Part shown: positions 7,167-15,308 of the stretch, in pieces
Numbering within the stretch: position 1 is the stretch's first letter
How the letters are laid out: each line of letters begins with the position of its first letter
Origin: Aquimarina macrocephali JAMB N27
GTDB taxonomy: Bacteria; Bacteroidota; Bacteroidia; Flavobacteriales; Flavobacteriaceae
DNA length: 64,000 nt
NCBI RefSeq assembly: GCF_000520995.1
Contig: NZ_JACA01000045.1
Location: 35,839 to 99,838 of the forward strand
Direction: 5' to 3'
The notes under the pieces: generated by a model
Told to the model about the DNA's origin: nothing
What the model saw: the letters and a program-made list of their open reading frames with translations, nothing else
Databases searched by the model: none
Program-made: the position numbers and the translations under genes

Positions 7167-8278
7167 CTAGAATTTATATACAGCCCCAAGTACAAAAGAA
7201 GAAAGACTTTTTGTTGCCTCTCTATCATTATCGATAAAGAAATCTTCAGAAGTTGTATCTATTCTTAATTCTGGTTTGAGAGTTAATTCTCCAATAGTAT
7301 AATTTCCTGTAAGTGTAGCTGTGATAACATCTCCATCACCTTGTGTATCTAAACCAATTACATCTGTTAACCCTCCATTGTAAACCGAGAAATATTCTCC
7401 TCTTATTCCTATAGCGAATTTTTCAGATGTTCTGTATTGAGGATATAATGCTGCTCCGTAAAACCCAGAAGCATCTCCGTTTTCTTGTGGTTCTGTAGAT
7501 ACATAAGTTGTGTTTACTCCAAGGTAGAAATCTTGTGTCAGGTCCCATCCGGTAGTAAGATCTACCTGAAAAGTAGGGCCTACTTCTCCGGGCTCTCCTT
7601 CATTACCATATCTAAAGTTAAGAAAAGCACTACCCTTATCGAGGGTATATCCTATTTGTGCTCCAGCAATGTAGGTGTCAAACGGGTTATTATCTGTATA
7701 ATCACTAGGATTCATTATAGCAAGCATAGCAGACCATTTTTCACTTATTGCAATATCTGCCTTCAAACCAGTATGAGATAAAGGACCATAAGTGAACATA
7801 TATGAAGTAGAATAATTGAAATTTTCTGTCGGCGAAATCATTTCATACCCAATAAAAGTATTAAAATTACCGAAGGTAAGTTTAACACTTTCAGTTACAT
7901 TCCAATAGACATATAGCTGGTTTATAATTTGAGCAGAATCATCAGAATTAAATACAGCATCTTCACCTCTGGGTCCAAAGACAAGATCGGCTACAAATCC
8001 AACTTTTTCGCCTTCATACCCCAAAATAGCATTAGCCATACCCAGTGCAAAGCCGCTTTCGTCTGCAAAAAATGTTTGTGGGCTACCGAGTTATCATTAG
8101 GAGCTGCAAAATTATATCTGTAATATCCATCAACTGATCCTGATAAGCTTATTTTGGACAATAATTTATCGAGTGTCGATTTTGGTTTTTCTTCCTGGCT
8201 AATGGCATTGAAACTCAAAAAAAATAAAGTAAAGAGAGCTACTTTTTTTAAAAATTTTGTGATGACCTTTGCTTTCAT
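7167..8278 (-). pseudogene. Outer-membrane porin paralogue with a 1-base frameshift
   Basis: Read with one frame change near 8080, this is a close copy of the intact porin at 8452-9564. The N-terminal part (8278 to about 8083) gives signal peptide and first strands. The rest (from about 8079 to 7167) continues in another frame to an identical GAVYKF end. The coding strand has CCC (8080-8082) where the intact copy has CCCC (9365-9368). No other indel exists: the length is 1112 versus 1113 bases. Without repair, translation yields 95 residues and stops. The downstream frame has no premature stops, so the break is recent, phase-variable, or a sequencing error in a homopolymer. Confidence 0.85.
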
Positions 8279-8403
8279 AGTTAGTTTTAATTGTTGTAAT
8301 TATTTTTGATTAGGGGTGTAAAACTATGTAAAAGAATTTGAACCCGAAAGGATAAAGTTGTAAGGTGTTTTTAATGACAAAAAGTATTTAGAGAATGAAT
8401 AAA

Positions 8404-8434
8404 AAAAGCGCTCTGATAATTCAGAACGCTTTTA
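8404..8434. terminator. Duplicated terminator after the intact porin
   Basis: Identical to the hairpin at 7119-7149 (AAAAGCGCTCTGA / TCAGAACGCTTTT), carried along by the tandem duplication. Here it terminates the intact porin transcript. Confidence 0.75.
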
Positions 8435-8451
8435 CTTTATAAAAAGATATA

Positions 8452-9564
8452 CTAGAATTTATATACAGCCCCAAGTACAAAAGAAGAAAGACTTTTTGTT
8501 GCCTCTCTGTCATTATCGATAAAGAAATCTTCAGAAGTTGTATCTATTCTTAATTCTGGTTTAAGAGTTAACTCTCCAATAGTATAATTTCCTGTAAGTG
8601 TAGCTGTGATAACATCTCCATCACCTTGTGTATCTAAACCAATTACATCTGTTAACCCTCCATTATAAACCGAGAAATATTCTCCTCTTATTCCTATAGC
8701 GAATTTTTCAGATGTTTTGTATTGAGGATATAATGCTACTCCATAAAATCCAGAAGCATCTCCGTTTTCTTGTGGTTCTGTAGATACATAAGTTGTGTTT
8801 ACTCCAAGATAAAAATCTTGTGTTAGATCCCATCCGGTAGTAAGGTCTACCTGAAAAGTAGGGCCTACTTCTCCGGGCTCTCCTTCATTACCATATCTAA
8901 AGTTAAGAAAAGCACTACCATTATCGAGGGTATATCCTATTTGTGCCCCTGCAATGTAGGTGTCAAACGGATTATTATCTGTATAATCACTAGGATTCAT
9001 TATAGCAAACATAGCAGACCATTTTTTACTTATTGCAACATCTGCTTTCAAACCAGTGTGAGAGAAGGGACCGTATGAGAACATATACGAAGTAGAGTAA
9101 TTGAAATTCCCTGTTGGTGAAATTACTTCATATCCAATAAAAGTATTAAAATTACCGAAGGTAAGTTTAACACTTTTGGTTACATTCCAATAGACGTATA
9201 GCTGGTTTATAATTTGAGCAGAATCATCAGAATTAAATACAGCATCTTCGCCTCTGGATCCAAAGACAAGGTCGGCTACAAATCCAACTTTTTCGCCTTC
9301 ATACCCCAAAATAGTATTAGCCATACCTAGTGCAAAACCATTTTCGTTTGCAAAAGATGTTTGTGGGGCTACCGAGTTGTCATTAGGGGCTGCAAAATTG
9401 TACCTGTAATAGCCATCAACTGATCCTGATAAGTTTATTTTGGATACTAATTTATCGAGTGTTGATTTTGGTTTTTCTTCTTGGCTAATGACATTTAAAC
9501 TCAAAAAGATTAATGTAAAAAAAGTTACTTTTCTTAAAAAAAATGTGGTGGTTTTTGTTTTCAT
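8452..9564 (-). CDS. Outer-membrane beta-barrel porin (OmpL/BBP2-like)
   Basis: About 370 residues with a signal peptide (MKTKTTTFF... to SQEE) and then alternating amphipathic strands ending in the outer-membrane signature GAVYKF with a terminal Phe. Motifs such as NLSGSVDGYYRYNF, FGNFNTFIGYE and ILGYEGEKVGF fit the beta-barrel porin-2 (OmpL-like) group of Bacteroidetes. An upstream ATG at 9573 would add three residues, but the paralogue conserves only the ATG at 9564, so that start is chosen. It follows crcB and P-II on the same strand after a 321-base gap holding its own operator-like repeats. Such porins often neighbour ammonium transporter/P-II genes, so a role in nitrogen-compound entry is possible. 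Confidence 0.85.
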   Translation of the reverse strand: MKTKTTTFFLRKVTFFTLIFLSLNVISQEEKPKSTLDKLVSKINLSGSVDGYYRYNFAAPNDNSVAPQTSFANENGFALGMANTILGYEGEKVGFVADLVFGSRGEDAVFNSDDSAQIINQLYVYWNVTKSVKLTFGNFNTFIGYEVISPTGNFNYSTSYMFSYGPFSHTGLKADVAISKKWSAMFAIMNPSDYTDNNPFDTYIAGAQIGYTLDNGSAFLNFRYGNEGEPGEVGPTFQVDLTTGWDLTQDFYLGVNTTYVSTEPQENGDASGFYGVALYPQYKTSEKFAIGIRGEYFSVYNGGLTDVIGLDTQGDGDVITATLTGNYTIGELTLKPELRIDTTSEDFFIDNDREATKSLSSFVLGAVYKF

Positions 9565-9646
9565 AATTAACATTGATTACCGTTATAATTAGTTTTTAAT
9601 TGGCACGGTAAATCTATATAAAAACAATTTTAACCTTAAAAAATAT

Positions 9647-9707
9647 AGGGTATGAATGCTAATTTTTGTGTATATTGTATTTTATACCCTGATAAAATTA
9701 GGGTATA
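9647..9707. promoter_or_regulatory. Triple ATACCCT/AGGGTAT operator candidate upstream of porin
   Basis: TATACCCT (9683-9690) and AGGGTATA (9700-9707) form a perfect 8-bp inverted repeat with a 9-base spacer. A further AGGGTAT lies at 9647-9653. The set lies 80-145 bases upstream of the intact porin start and is not preserved upstream of the broken copy. The rest of the 9565-9885 gap is A/T-rich without a gene. A dimeric regulator site is the simplest reading. Confidence 0.45.
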
Positions 9708-9885
9708 ACTTTTATTTTTATATATTTTAAGAATTTGAAAGTGCTTTTTTAGGCTTTTCTTATGATATTGTGTTTGTTTTATTTAAAAAGGCCTTAATAA
9801 ACACATTAGAAAGTGGGATTAGCTAAAAGCTTAATGTGAGTTTATTTAAATAGAGAATATTGGAAATGATAAGTACGGCAGAAAT

Positions 9886-10224
9886 TTAGAGTAATGCCTG
9901 ATTACCTTTTTCTTCGGTTCTGATTCTGTAAGTGTCCTGGATGTTTGATACAAATATTTTTCCATCACCAACTTCTCCGGTTTTAGCAGAATCTATTAAT
10001 GCGCGAATTGTTTTTTTCTCAAATTCATCAGAGACAACTATAGATAAGTATCTACGTGGTATATCAGATGTATTATAGGTGATCCCTCTGTATACATGGC
10101 CTTTCTTTTCATTGCCAACACCTGTTACATCCCAATAGGTAAAGAAATTTACTTCAATTTTATGTAGAGCTTCTTTTACAGCTTCGAATTTTGATTTGCG
10201 TATAATTGCTTCGATTTTTTTCAT
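9886..10224 (-). CDS. P-II family nitrogen regulatory protein
   Basis: A 112-residue protein with the complete P-II fold: MKKIEAIIRKSKFEAVKEAL at the start, a T-loop with YRGITY in which Tyr50 matches the uridylylated Tyr51 of GlnB, and the C-terminal signature TGEVGDGKIFV followed by YRIRTEEKGNQAL. P-II trimers sense ATP/ADP and 2-oxoglutarate and control ammonium transport or nitrogen enzymes. No amt gene is adjacent, which is unusual. The gene is 42 bases after crcB and probably in one operon with it; the porin follows downstream. Confidence 0.92.
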   Translation of the reverse strand: MKKIEAIIRKSKFEAVKEALHKIEVNFFTYWDVTGVGNEKKGHVYRGITYNTSDIPRRYLSIVVSDEFEKKTIRALIDSAKTGEVGDGKIFVSNIQDTYRIRTEEKGNQALL

Positions 10225-10266
10225 AAGCCTTTACTTAAATTAATCTCCGGCACAATTTTTATTGGA

Positions 10267-10632
10267 TTATTTTACAATAAACATCCCTAAAAATATGAAA
10301 AGAACTCCAACCACAAATGATCCGGCAGCATAGATGATAAAGTTGATAAAATCTCCGGATTTTAGTAATACATGATTTTCGTAGGCAAATGTAGAAAAAG
10401 TGGTAAATCCTCCACAAAAACCTGTTGCCAAAAGGGTAACTGTATTTTGTGATATTACATTGTTTTTAAGTGCTAGACCTAGAATAATCCCAATAAAAAG
10501 ACTGCCTAAAATATTAGCTGTAAAGGTACCATATGGGATTCCTGTAGAAGAACTATTGAGGTATTTACTTATAAGATAACGTGCGATGCTACCTGTGCCG
10601 CCTCCAATAAACACCAAAAGTATTTGTTTCAT
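10267..10632 (-). CDS. crcB: Fluoride ion channel CrcB/Fluc
   Basis: A 121-residue protein with four membrane segments and the Fluc motifs GGTGSIARYLIS near the start and GFCGGFTTFSTFAYE in the third segment. The latter holds the Phe-box and sodium-site residues. Fluc proteins form dual-topology dimers that export fluoride. No fluoride riboswitch is recognisable upstream. It heads a likely operon with the P-II gene. Confidence 0.93.
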   Translation of the reverse strand: MKQILLVFIGGGTGSIARYLISKYLNSSSTGIPYGTFTANILGSLFIGIILGLALKNNVISQNTVTLLATGFCGGFTTFSTFAYENHVLLKSGDFINFIIYAAGSFVVGVLFIFLGMFIVK

Positions 10633-10717
10633 CTGTTTTTATCTATTGTTTCTTAAAGGTCAGGCTGGTATTGATTGATGTTCGTATCAACTTGGTTACT
10701 ATGTGTCCCATAAATTA

Positions 10718-10755
10718 ATAAACTACATTCTATCATTCTATAGAATGTAGTTTAT
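10718..10755 (-). terminator. Perfect 16-bp hairpin downstream of the START/GyrI gene
   Basis: ATAAACTACATTCTAT and ATAGAATGTAGTTTAT pair perfectly over 16 bp with a 6-base loop. It starts 7 bases beyond the stop of the minus-strand gene at 10762. The tail lacks a strong T run, so it may be a terminator or an mRNA 3'-end stabiliser. Confidence 0.55.
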
Positions 10756-10761
10756 ATAGTA

Positions 10762-11796
10762 TTATTTTATTGGAATATATATTTCTGTAACCCACTCAGC
10801 AGGGTTTGGTTGTAATCTTGGCTCTACACGATACACTTCAAAAGCTGCAGATTCCATATTTGGCTCTAGATTGTTCTCTGCAATATATTTGTAACCAGCT
10901 TCCCACGCTTCTTTTAGGTTGATATAGTCTCCTTTAAGCGTCGTCTTTACTACTTTCTGTCTTGGTAAAAAATCACAAAGAATAGAACTTTCTTTAGGAG
11001 TAATTACTTTATCTCTGGTTGGAATTGCTGTAGAGAAAATTGCTGTTCCTTGTTCTTCATTATACTCATTATATAATGTAAAGGGCATACCTGTTTGAGG
11101 AAGATTGTTTTGTTTCATATATGTATCCACTGCAGGGATCATATCTTTCATTTTTTCAGGAATTATAGCTATTGAAGAAGCAGTAGCACTGTACATATAA
11201 AACCCACCTCCATGTTCCGTAACTCCATCTACATGAACAGCATATTTTTTCATTTTTTCATCAGTAAATGCATCAAGTTTTTCGAGTCCGCGAGCATACA
11301 TAGGCTTTATCATTTGAGATATAGTACTATCTTGAGTAGCCCAAAATGCCTTTTCCATAAAAGATTGTTCGCCTTTCATTCCCCAGGTCACTTTGGTTTT
11401 TTTACCTTCTATTTTTTCAAATTTCCAGTACACATCACTTTTACTTTCTCCCATTGGAGTGACAAATGTGATATTTTGATCTATGCTAGTAAACGGAGAA
11501 GCCTTTATGGTCTCCATTTTACCATCTCCTTGTGTTTCGCTTTTCCAACTATAAGAAGCACCTTCGCCACTTGTTTTTTCGGGATATTCCATAATAAAAT
11601 CATCAGATTCATCCATCCAAGGTCCCCATTTATCCCAAGTCTTATACTCATTGATTGTAGCAAATAATAACTCATCGGGAGCATCTATTACTCTACTTTC
11701 TTCTACTTGATACTCGCCGTCTATGGTAGCAACATAAACAGCTCCGCCAATTATTACTAATAATAATAGAAAAAATAAATATTTCACTATTTTCAT
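10762..11796 (-). CDS. Membrane-anchored SRPBCC (START-like) + GyrI-like effector-binding protein
   Basis: 344 residues. An N-terminal membrane anchor (about 5-23) precedes an SRPBCC/polyketide cyclase-like domain (about 33-165, VEESRVIDAPDELLFATINE ... WDKWGPW). A GyrI/AraC effector-binding-like domain follows (about 195-344, TPKESSILCDFLPRQKV and YINLKEAWEAGYKYI). Both folds bind hydrophobic small molecules, so this may be a periplasm-facing binding or sensor protein. No DNA-binding domain is present. It is a single-gene unit divergent from the M49 peptidase. The fusion occurs elsewhere in Bacteroidetes; ligand unknown. Confidence 0.85.
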   Translation of the reverse strand: MKIVKYLFFLLLLVIIGGAVYVATIDGEYQVEESRVIDAPDELLFATINEYKTWDKWGPWMDESDDFIMEYPEKTSGEGASYSWKSETQGDGKMETIKASPFTSIDQNITFVTPMGESKSDVYWKFEKIEGKKTKVTWGMKGEQSFMEKAFWATQDSTISQMIKPMYARGLEKLDAFTDEKMKKYAVHVDGVTEHGGGFYMYSATASSIAIIPEKMKDMIPAVDTYMKQNNLPQTGMPFTLYNEYNEEQGTAIFSTAIPTRDKVITPKESSILCDFLPRQKVVKTTLKGDYINLKEAWEAGYKYIAENNLEPNMESAAFEVYRVEPRLQPNPAEWVTEIYIPIK

Positions 11797-11868
11797 GTTA
11801 GTTAGTTTAGATTGTTTGGTCAGCTAATATAAACAATTTTAACATCCTTTTATTTTGTTACATTTGTC

Positions 11869-11876
11869 AAAACAAT
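11869..11876 (+). promoter_or_regulatory. -7 box TACATTTG for the M49 peptidase
   Basis: Perfect TAnnTTTG, 12 bases before the ATG at 11889, implying a very short leader. Confidence 0.55.
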
Positions 11877-11888
11877 AAAATAAAACAA

Positions 11889-13940
11889 ATGAAACTCGAC
11901 AGAATATTATTTTTTATAGCGATCACTAGTTTAATGATTGCATGTAAAAAGGATCCAAGCGTTAAGGATCAAATTAACCAACAGGAAGAAAAACAGGAGG
12001 TAGCAGAGGAAAAGTTTGATTATGTTGTAGAGCAATTTGCTGATCTTAAAATTTTAAGATACCAAATACCGGGTTGGGATAATCTTACTTTGAAAGAACA
12101 AAAATTAGTATATTATCTTACACAAGCAGGATTAAGTGGAAGAGATATTATGTGGGATCAGAATTACCGTCATAATCTTACTATCCGAAAAGCATTAGAA
12201 AAAGTTCACACTTCTTATGAGGGAAATAAGAGTGATGCAAACTGGAAAGCTTTTGAAACATATCTAAAACGAGTTTGGTTTTCTAACGGGATTCATCATC
12301 ACTATAGTAATGGTAAGATTAAACCAGAATTTAGTCGAGATTACTTTAGCTCTCTTCTTGCTGCTACAGGAACCGAAGTGCCTAAAGAAGTATATGAAGT
12401 GATCTTTAATGATCAAGATGATAAAAAAGTAAATCAAGCAAAAGGAGTTGATAATGTAGCACTATCTGCGGTTAACTTTTATGGCCCTGGAGTTACTAAT
12501 ACCGATGTTACATCATTCTATAGTAAAATGAAATCTCCAAATGCAGAGAAACCTTTATCCTTTGGTTTAAACTCTCAATTGGTAAAAGAAAATGGAAAAT
12601 TAAAAGAGCGAGTATATAAATCAGGAGGATTGTATGGATCTGCAATCGACGAAATCATCAAATGGTTAGAAAAAGCAAAAGGTGTAGCAGAAAATGAAGC
12701 ACAAGGAGATGCCTTAGGGTTATTGATCGAATATTATAAGACAGGAAATTTACAAACCTGGGATGATTATAATGTGGCATGGACGGCAGCTACTGATGGT
12801 AATATCGATTACATTAATAGTTTTATTGAAGTATATAATGATCCATTAGGATATAGAGGTTCTTATGAAACTATTGTACAGATCAAGGATTTTGATATGT
12901 CTAAAAAAATGTCTGTACTATCAGAAAATGCGCAGTGGTTTGAAGATAATTCTCCATTAATGGATGCTCATAAAAAAGATAGTGTTGTAGGGGTTTCGTA
13001 TAAAGTAGTAGCTGTTGCCGGAGAGGCAGGAGATGCATCACCAAGTACACCTATAGGAGTAAATCTTCCTAATGCAAACTGGATTAGAGCTGCTGTAGGT
13101 TCTAAGTCTGTATCCTTAGGGAATATTATCGGTGCTTATAATAATGCCGGTGGTTCGGGACGTTTAAAAGAGTTTGTACATGATGATGAAGAGTTTGAAC
13201 TAGAAGAAAAATATGGACAATTAGGAGATAAGTTACATACAGCATTACATGAAGTAGTTGGTCATGCATCTGGAAAATTAAACCCGGGAGTAGGAGAAAC
13301 TAAAGAAACATTAAAGAACTATGCTTCTACTATGGAAGAAGGTCGTGCTGATTTAGTTGGATTATACTATTTAATGGATCCAAAATTACAAGAACTAGGA
13401 TTAGTTGAAGATTGGGAAAAGACAGGTAAAGCTGCTTATGATGGATATATTAGAAATGGATTAATGACACAATTGATTCGTTTAAATCTTGGTGATGATG
13501 TAGAAGAAGCTCATATGCGTAACCGCCAGTGGGTTAGTGGTTGGGCTTTTGAGCAAGGAAAGAAAGATAATGTAATCGAAAAAGTAAGTAGAGAAGGAAA
13601 AACTTACTTTAATATTAATGACTACACTAAACTACGTGAAATCTTTGGTCGTTTATTAAAAGAAACACAACGTATCAAATCTGAAGGAGATTATAAGGCG
13701 GCAGAAGCTTTGGTAGAAGGATATGGTGTAAAAGTTGATCAAGCTGTACATGCAGAAGTATTAGAGCGTAATAAGCAATTTACATCAGCACCATATAGTG
13801 GTTTTGTAAATCCTGTTTTAGTACCAAAAACTAATGATGCAGATGAGATTATAGGTTTTGAAATATTTCAACCTAAAACCTTTGAAGAGCAAATGTTATG
13901 GTACAGTAAGAATTATAACTTCTTACCAGAGGTGAATTAA
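11889..13940 (+). CDS. Dipeptidyl-peptidase III-like lipoprotein (peptidase family M49)
   Basis: 683 residues with a lipoprotein signal peptide (MIACKKD, lipobox Cys). The zinc site is visible as HEVVGH (His454, Glu455, His459), a 6-residue HExxxH form typical of family M49. The second motif EEGRAD (about residues 483-488) holds the third zinc ligand. M49 enzymes remove dipeptides from the N-termini of peptides. A periplasmic or surface location follows from the signal. The length fits bacterial DPP III homologues. It is a single-gene unit ended by a strong terminator. Confidence 0.92.
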   Translation: MKLDRILFFIAITSLMIACKKDPSVKDQINQQEEKQEVAEEKFDYVVEQFADLKILRYQIPGWDNLTLKEQKLVYYLTQAGLSGRDIMWDQNYRHNLTIRKALEKVHTSYEGNKSDANWKAFETYLKRVWFSNGIHHHYSNGKIKPEFSRDYFSSLLAATGTEVPKEVYEVIFNDQDDKKVNQAKGVDNVALSAVNFYGPGVTNTDVTSFYSKMKSPNAEKPLSFGLNSQLVKENGKLKERVYKSGGLYGSAIDEIIKWLEKAKGVAENEAQGDALGLLIEYYKTGNLQTWDDYNVAWTAATDGNIDYINSFIEVYNDPLGYRGSYETIVQIKDFDMSKKMSVLSENAQWFEDNSPLMDAHKKDSVVGVSYKVVAVAGEAGDASPSTPIGVNLPNANWIRAAVGSKSVSLGNIIGAYNNAGGSGRLKEFVHDDEEFELEEKYGQLGDKLHTALHEVVGHASGKLNPGVGETKETLKNYASTMEEGRADLVGLYYLMDPKLQELGLVEDWEKTGKAAYDGYIRNGLMTQLIRLNLGDDVEEAHMRNRQWVSGWAFEQGKKDNVIEKVSREGKTYFNINDYTKLREIFGRLLKETQRIKSEGDYKAAEALVEGYGVKVDQAVHAEVLERNKQFTSAPYSGFVNPVLVPKTNDADEIIGFEIFQPKTFEEQMLWYSKNYNFLPEVN

Positions 13941-13962
13941 TCATATTACATAAAAATTTTAT

Positions 13963-13998
13963 AAAGAGCCTCATAATATTTTTTTGAGGCTCTTTTTT
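13963..13998. terminator. Terminator after the M49 peptidase
   Basis: AAAGAGCCTCA and TGAGGCTCTTT form a perfect 11-bp stem around an A/T loop, followed by a T run. It overlaps the stop of the convergent 144-residue gene and may serve both. Confidence 0.8.
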
Positions 13999-14431
13999 AT
14001 TTCTTTTTGAATTCAAAAATTTGCTCTAAAATTGGAGTTGTTAAAGTAAATGTAGCTAAGATTAGTGAAGCATAAAATGGATTGTAATTGACTATCTGCA
14101 CTTCATTGAAATCTCCTAAAGCAAGTACCCAAATAGTAAATGCTATAATAGATATAATGATTTGAAACCATGGTGTTTTTAGTTTTTTAGACTGATCTTT
14201 AAGCCCAAAGTATTTATAAAAAGGAGTAAGTGTTAATCCAATAAAAAATAAAACTAAAAACCCAGTTTTTCCTTCTTCAATTGCAAACTTATTGAATACC
14301 AAATAAAAGGCAATGATTTCTCCAGGGATGTATTTTATAACTTTTTGAAAATAACTATCTACATTTATATTAGGTTCGATTAATGTATCCTTTTCTGTAA
14401 ATACGCGAGGTAGTAGTGTTTTTGTTTTCAT
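13997..14431 (-). CDS. Hypothetical membrane protein (144 aa)
   Basis: Not recognised. 144 residues with about four hydrophobic segments (GEIIAFYLVFNKFA, GFLVLFFIGLTL, FQIIISIIAFTIWVLALGD, FYASLILATFTL) and a basic C-terminus FEFKKK. It follows the outer-membrane-like gene at 14439 by 7 bases, so the two are co-transcribed. The PGEIIAFYLVF pattern occurs in small membrane proteins of unknown role. Confidence 0.7.
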   Translation of the reverse strand: MKTKTLLPRVFTEKDTLIEPNINVDSYFQKVIKYIPGEIIAFYLVFNKFAIEEGKTGFLVLFFIGLTLTPFYKYFGLKDQSKKLKTPWFQIIISIIAFTIWVLALGDFNEVQIVNYNPFYASLILATFTLTTPILEQIFEFKKK

Positions 14432-14438
14432 TGTAAAT

Positions 14439-15164
14439 CTATTTTGTTAGTTTATAAATAAATTTGAAAGAAACTGTTCCTAAATATTTATCATAGAAGT
14501 ATTCATTATTTGTAATGTCGAGAGCAGTAACAGTTTCTCCGTTTTCCTGAATTTCTTTACCAGATGATTGGATAAGAAAATCTTTTGGGCTTCTGCTGGA
14601 TATTAATTCATAGGTCAGACCAATAGAAAAATCTTCGGTGAAATTATATGAAACACCTAAACCTCCACTAATCTTTTGATTAAAAACATTACCCGATTGA
14701 GCTCCTTGTAATGTTATCAGATTTACCGAAGCAATAAAACTCCAATCCGATATTTTATGAATCTGCCCGATTTGGTTACCATCTTTGTCTGTAAAGCGAT
14801 AGGTTAAATTCTTCTTGAAAGAAATAGGTATTGAGACTACTGTAGATAAAACAAAACTTGTTTTTTGGCCTTTGTTTAGAATAACGGTATTGTCTATTGG
14901 CGATATTTGTACGGTTTTAATATTTTCTGTACTTCCATTAAATCCTAAACTTAATCCGAAAGATATATTTTCACCAATACTTCCATTTTCTTTTTCAGAG
15001 TCTTCTAGTGTTTTAAATTCTTCTTGATTATTATCTCCTCCTGATGTGTTTAAAGTCTTGAATTCTTTAGAAGTTTTATCTTTTTTATATTTTGTGTAGG
15101 CTTTTTGTTGCCCAAACGAAAAATTAAATGCGATCAATAGACTTAATGTAATTAGTGTTTTCAT
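14439..15164 (-). CDS. Hypothetical secreted beta-barrel-like protein
   Basis: 241 residues from ATG 15164, chosen because it starts a clean signal peptide (MKTLITLSLLIAFNFSFGQQ); the longer frame to 15197 would put 11 polar residues ahead of it. After a Lys/Glu-rich linker (about 20-60) come alternating strands (ISFGLSLGFNG, SFVLSTVVSIPISF, GLGVSYNF, SIGLTYELISS, TVSFKFIYKL) that suggest an outer-membrane barrel. It forms an operon with the small membrane protein gene. Function unknown. Confidence 0.72.
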   Translation of the reverse strand: MKTLITLSLLIAFNFSFGQQKAYTKYKKDKTSKEFKTLNTSGGDNNQEEFKTLEDSEKENGSIGENISFGLSLGFNGSTENIKTVQISPIDNTVILNKGQKTSFVLSTVVSIPISFKKNLTYRFTDKDGNQIGQIHKISDWSFIASVNLITLQGAQSGNVFNQKISGGLGVSYNFTEDFSIGLTYELISSRSPKDFLIQSSGKEIQENGETVTALDITNNEYFYDKYLGTVSFKFIYKLTK

Positions 15165-15233
15165 ATCAGATTGTTTGTATAATGAATGATAAAACATTGT
15201 GGTTTCTAGGTTCGGTTTTTTTATAATTCATGT

Positions 15234-15241
15234 CAAAACTA
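15234..15241 (-). promoter_or_regulatory. -7 box for the 14439-15164 / 13997-14431 operon
   Basis: Minus strand reads TAGTTTTG, a perfect TAnnTTTG, with a T-rich TTTG about 15 bases upstream as a possible -33. Confidence 0.5.
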
Positions 15242-15308
15242 CCTAACAATCAAGCACAAAAAAATACCCATAGCTGGGTATTTTTATCTTTTGTATAAAG
15301 GAAATTAC

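Larger units (their letters stand above)
7094..9664. repeat. Tandem duplication of about 1285 bp containing the porin gene
   Basis: Copy 1 runs from 7094 to about 8378 and copy 2 from 8379 to about 9664, with a constant offset of 1285 bases over the coding part. Each unit holds the last bases of the DUF1684 gene (AAAAAGTAT..AGAGAATGAATAA), the bidirectional terminator, the porin gene and its leader. The coding parts differ by scattered substitutions and one 1-base indel; the upstream leader is more diverged. The unit therefore arose by duplication in place, long enough ago to gather many substitutions. Confidence 0.85.

Noticed and set aside
7167..8278. Programmed ribosomal frameshift in the broken porin
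   Set aside because: The intact tandem copy has the extra base and no slippery heptamer or stimulatory structure is evident; deletion or sequencing error is simpler.
10633..10717. Possible fluoride riboswitch before crcB
   Set aside because: The conserved fluoride riboswitch blocks are not present on the minus strand upstream of the gene.
11212..11667. 151-residue frame on the plus strand
   Set aside because: It lies wholly antisense to the well-supported START/GyrI gene and its composition is that of a reverse-strand shadow (Phe/Ser/His-rich).
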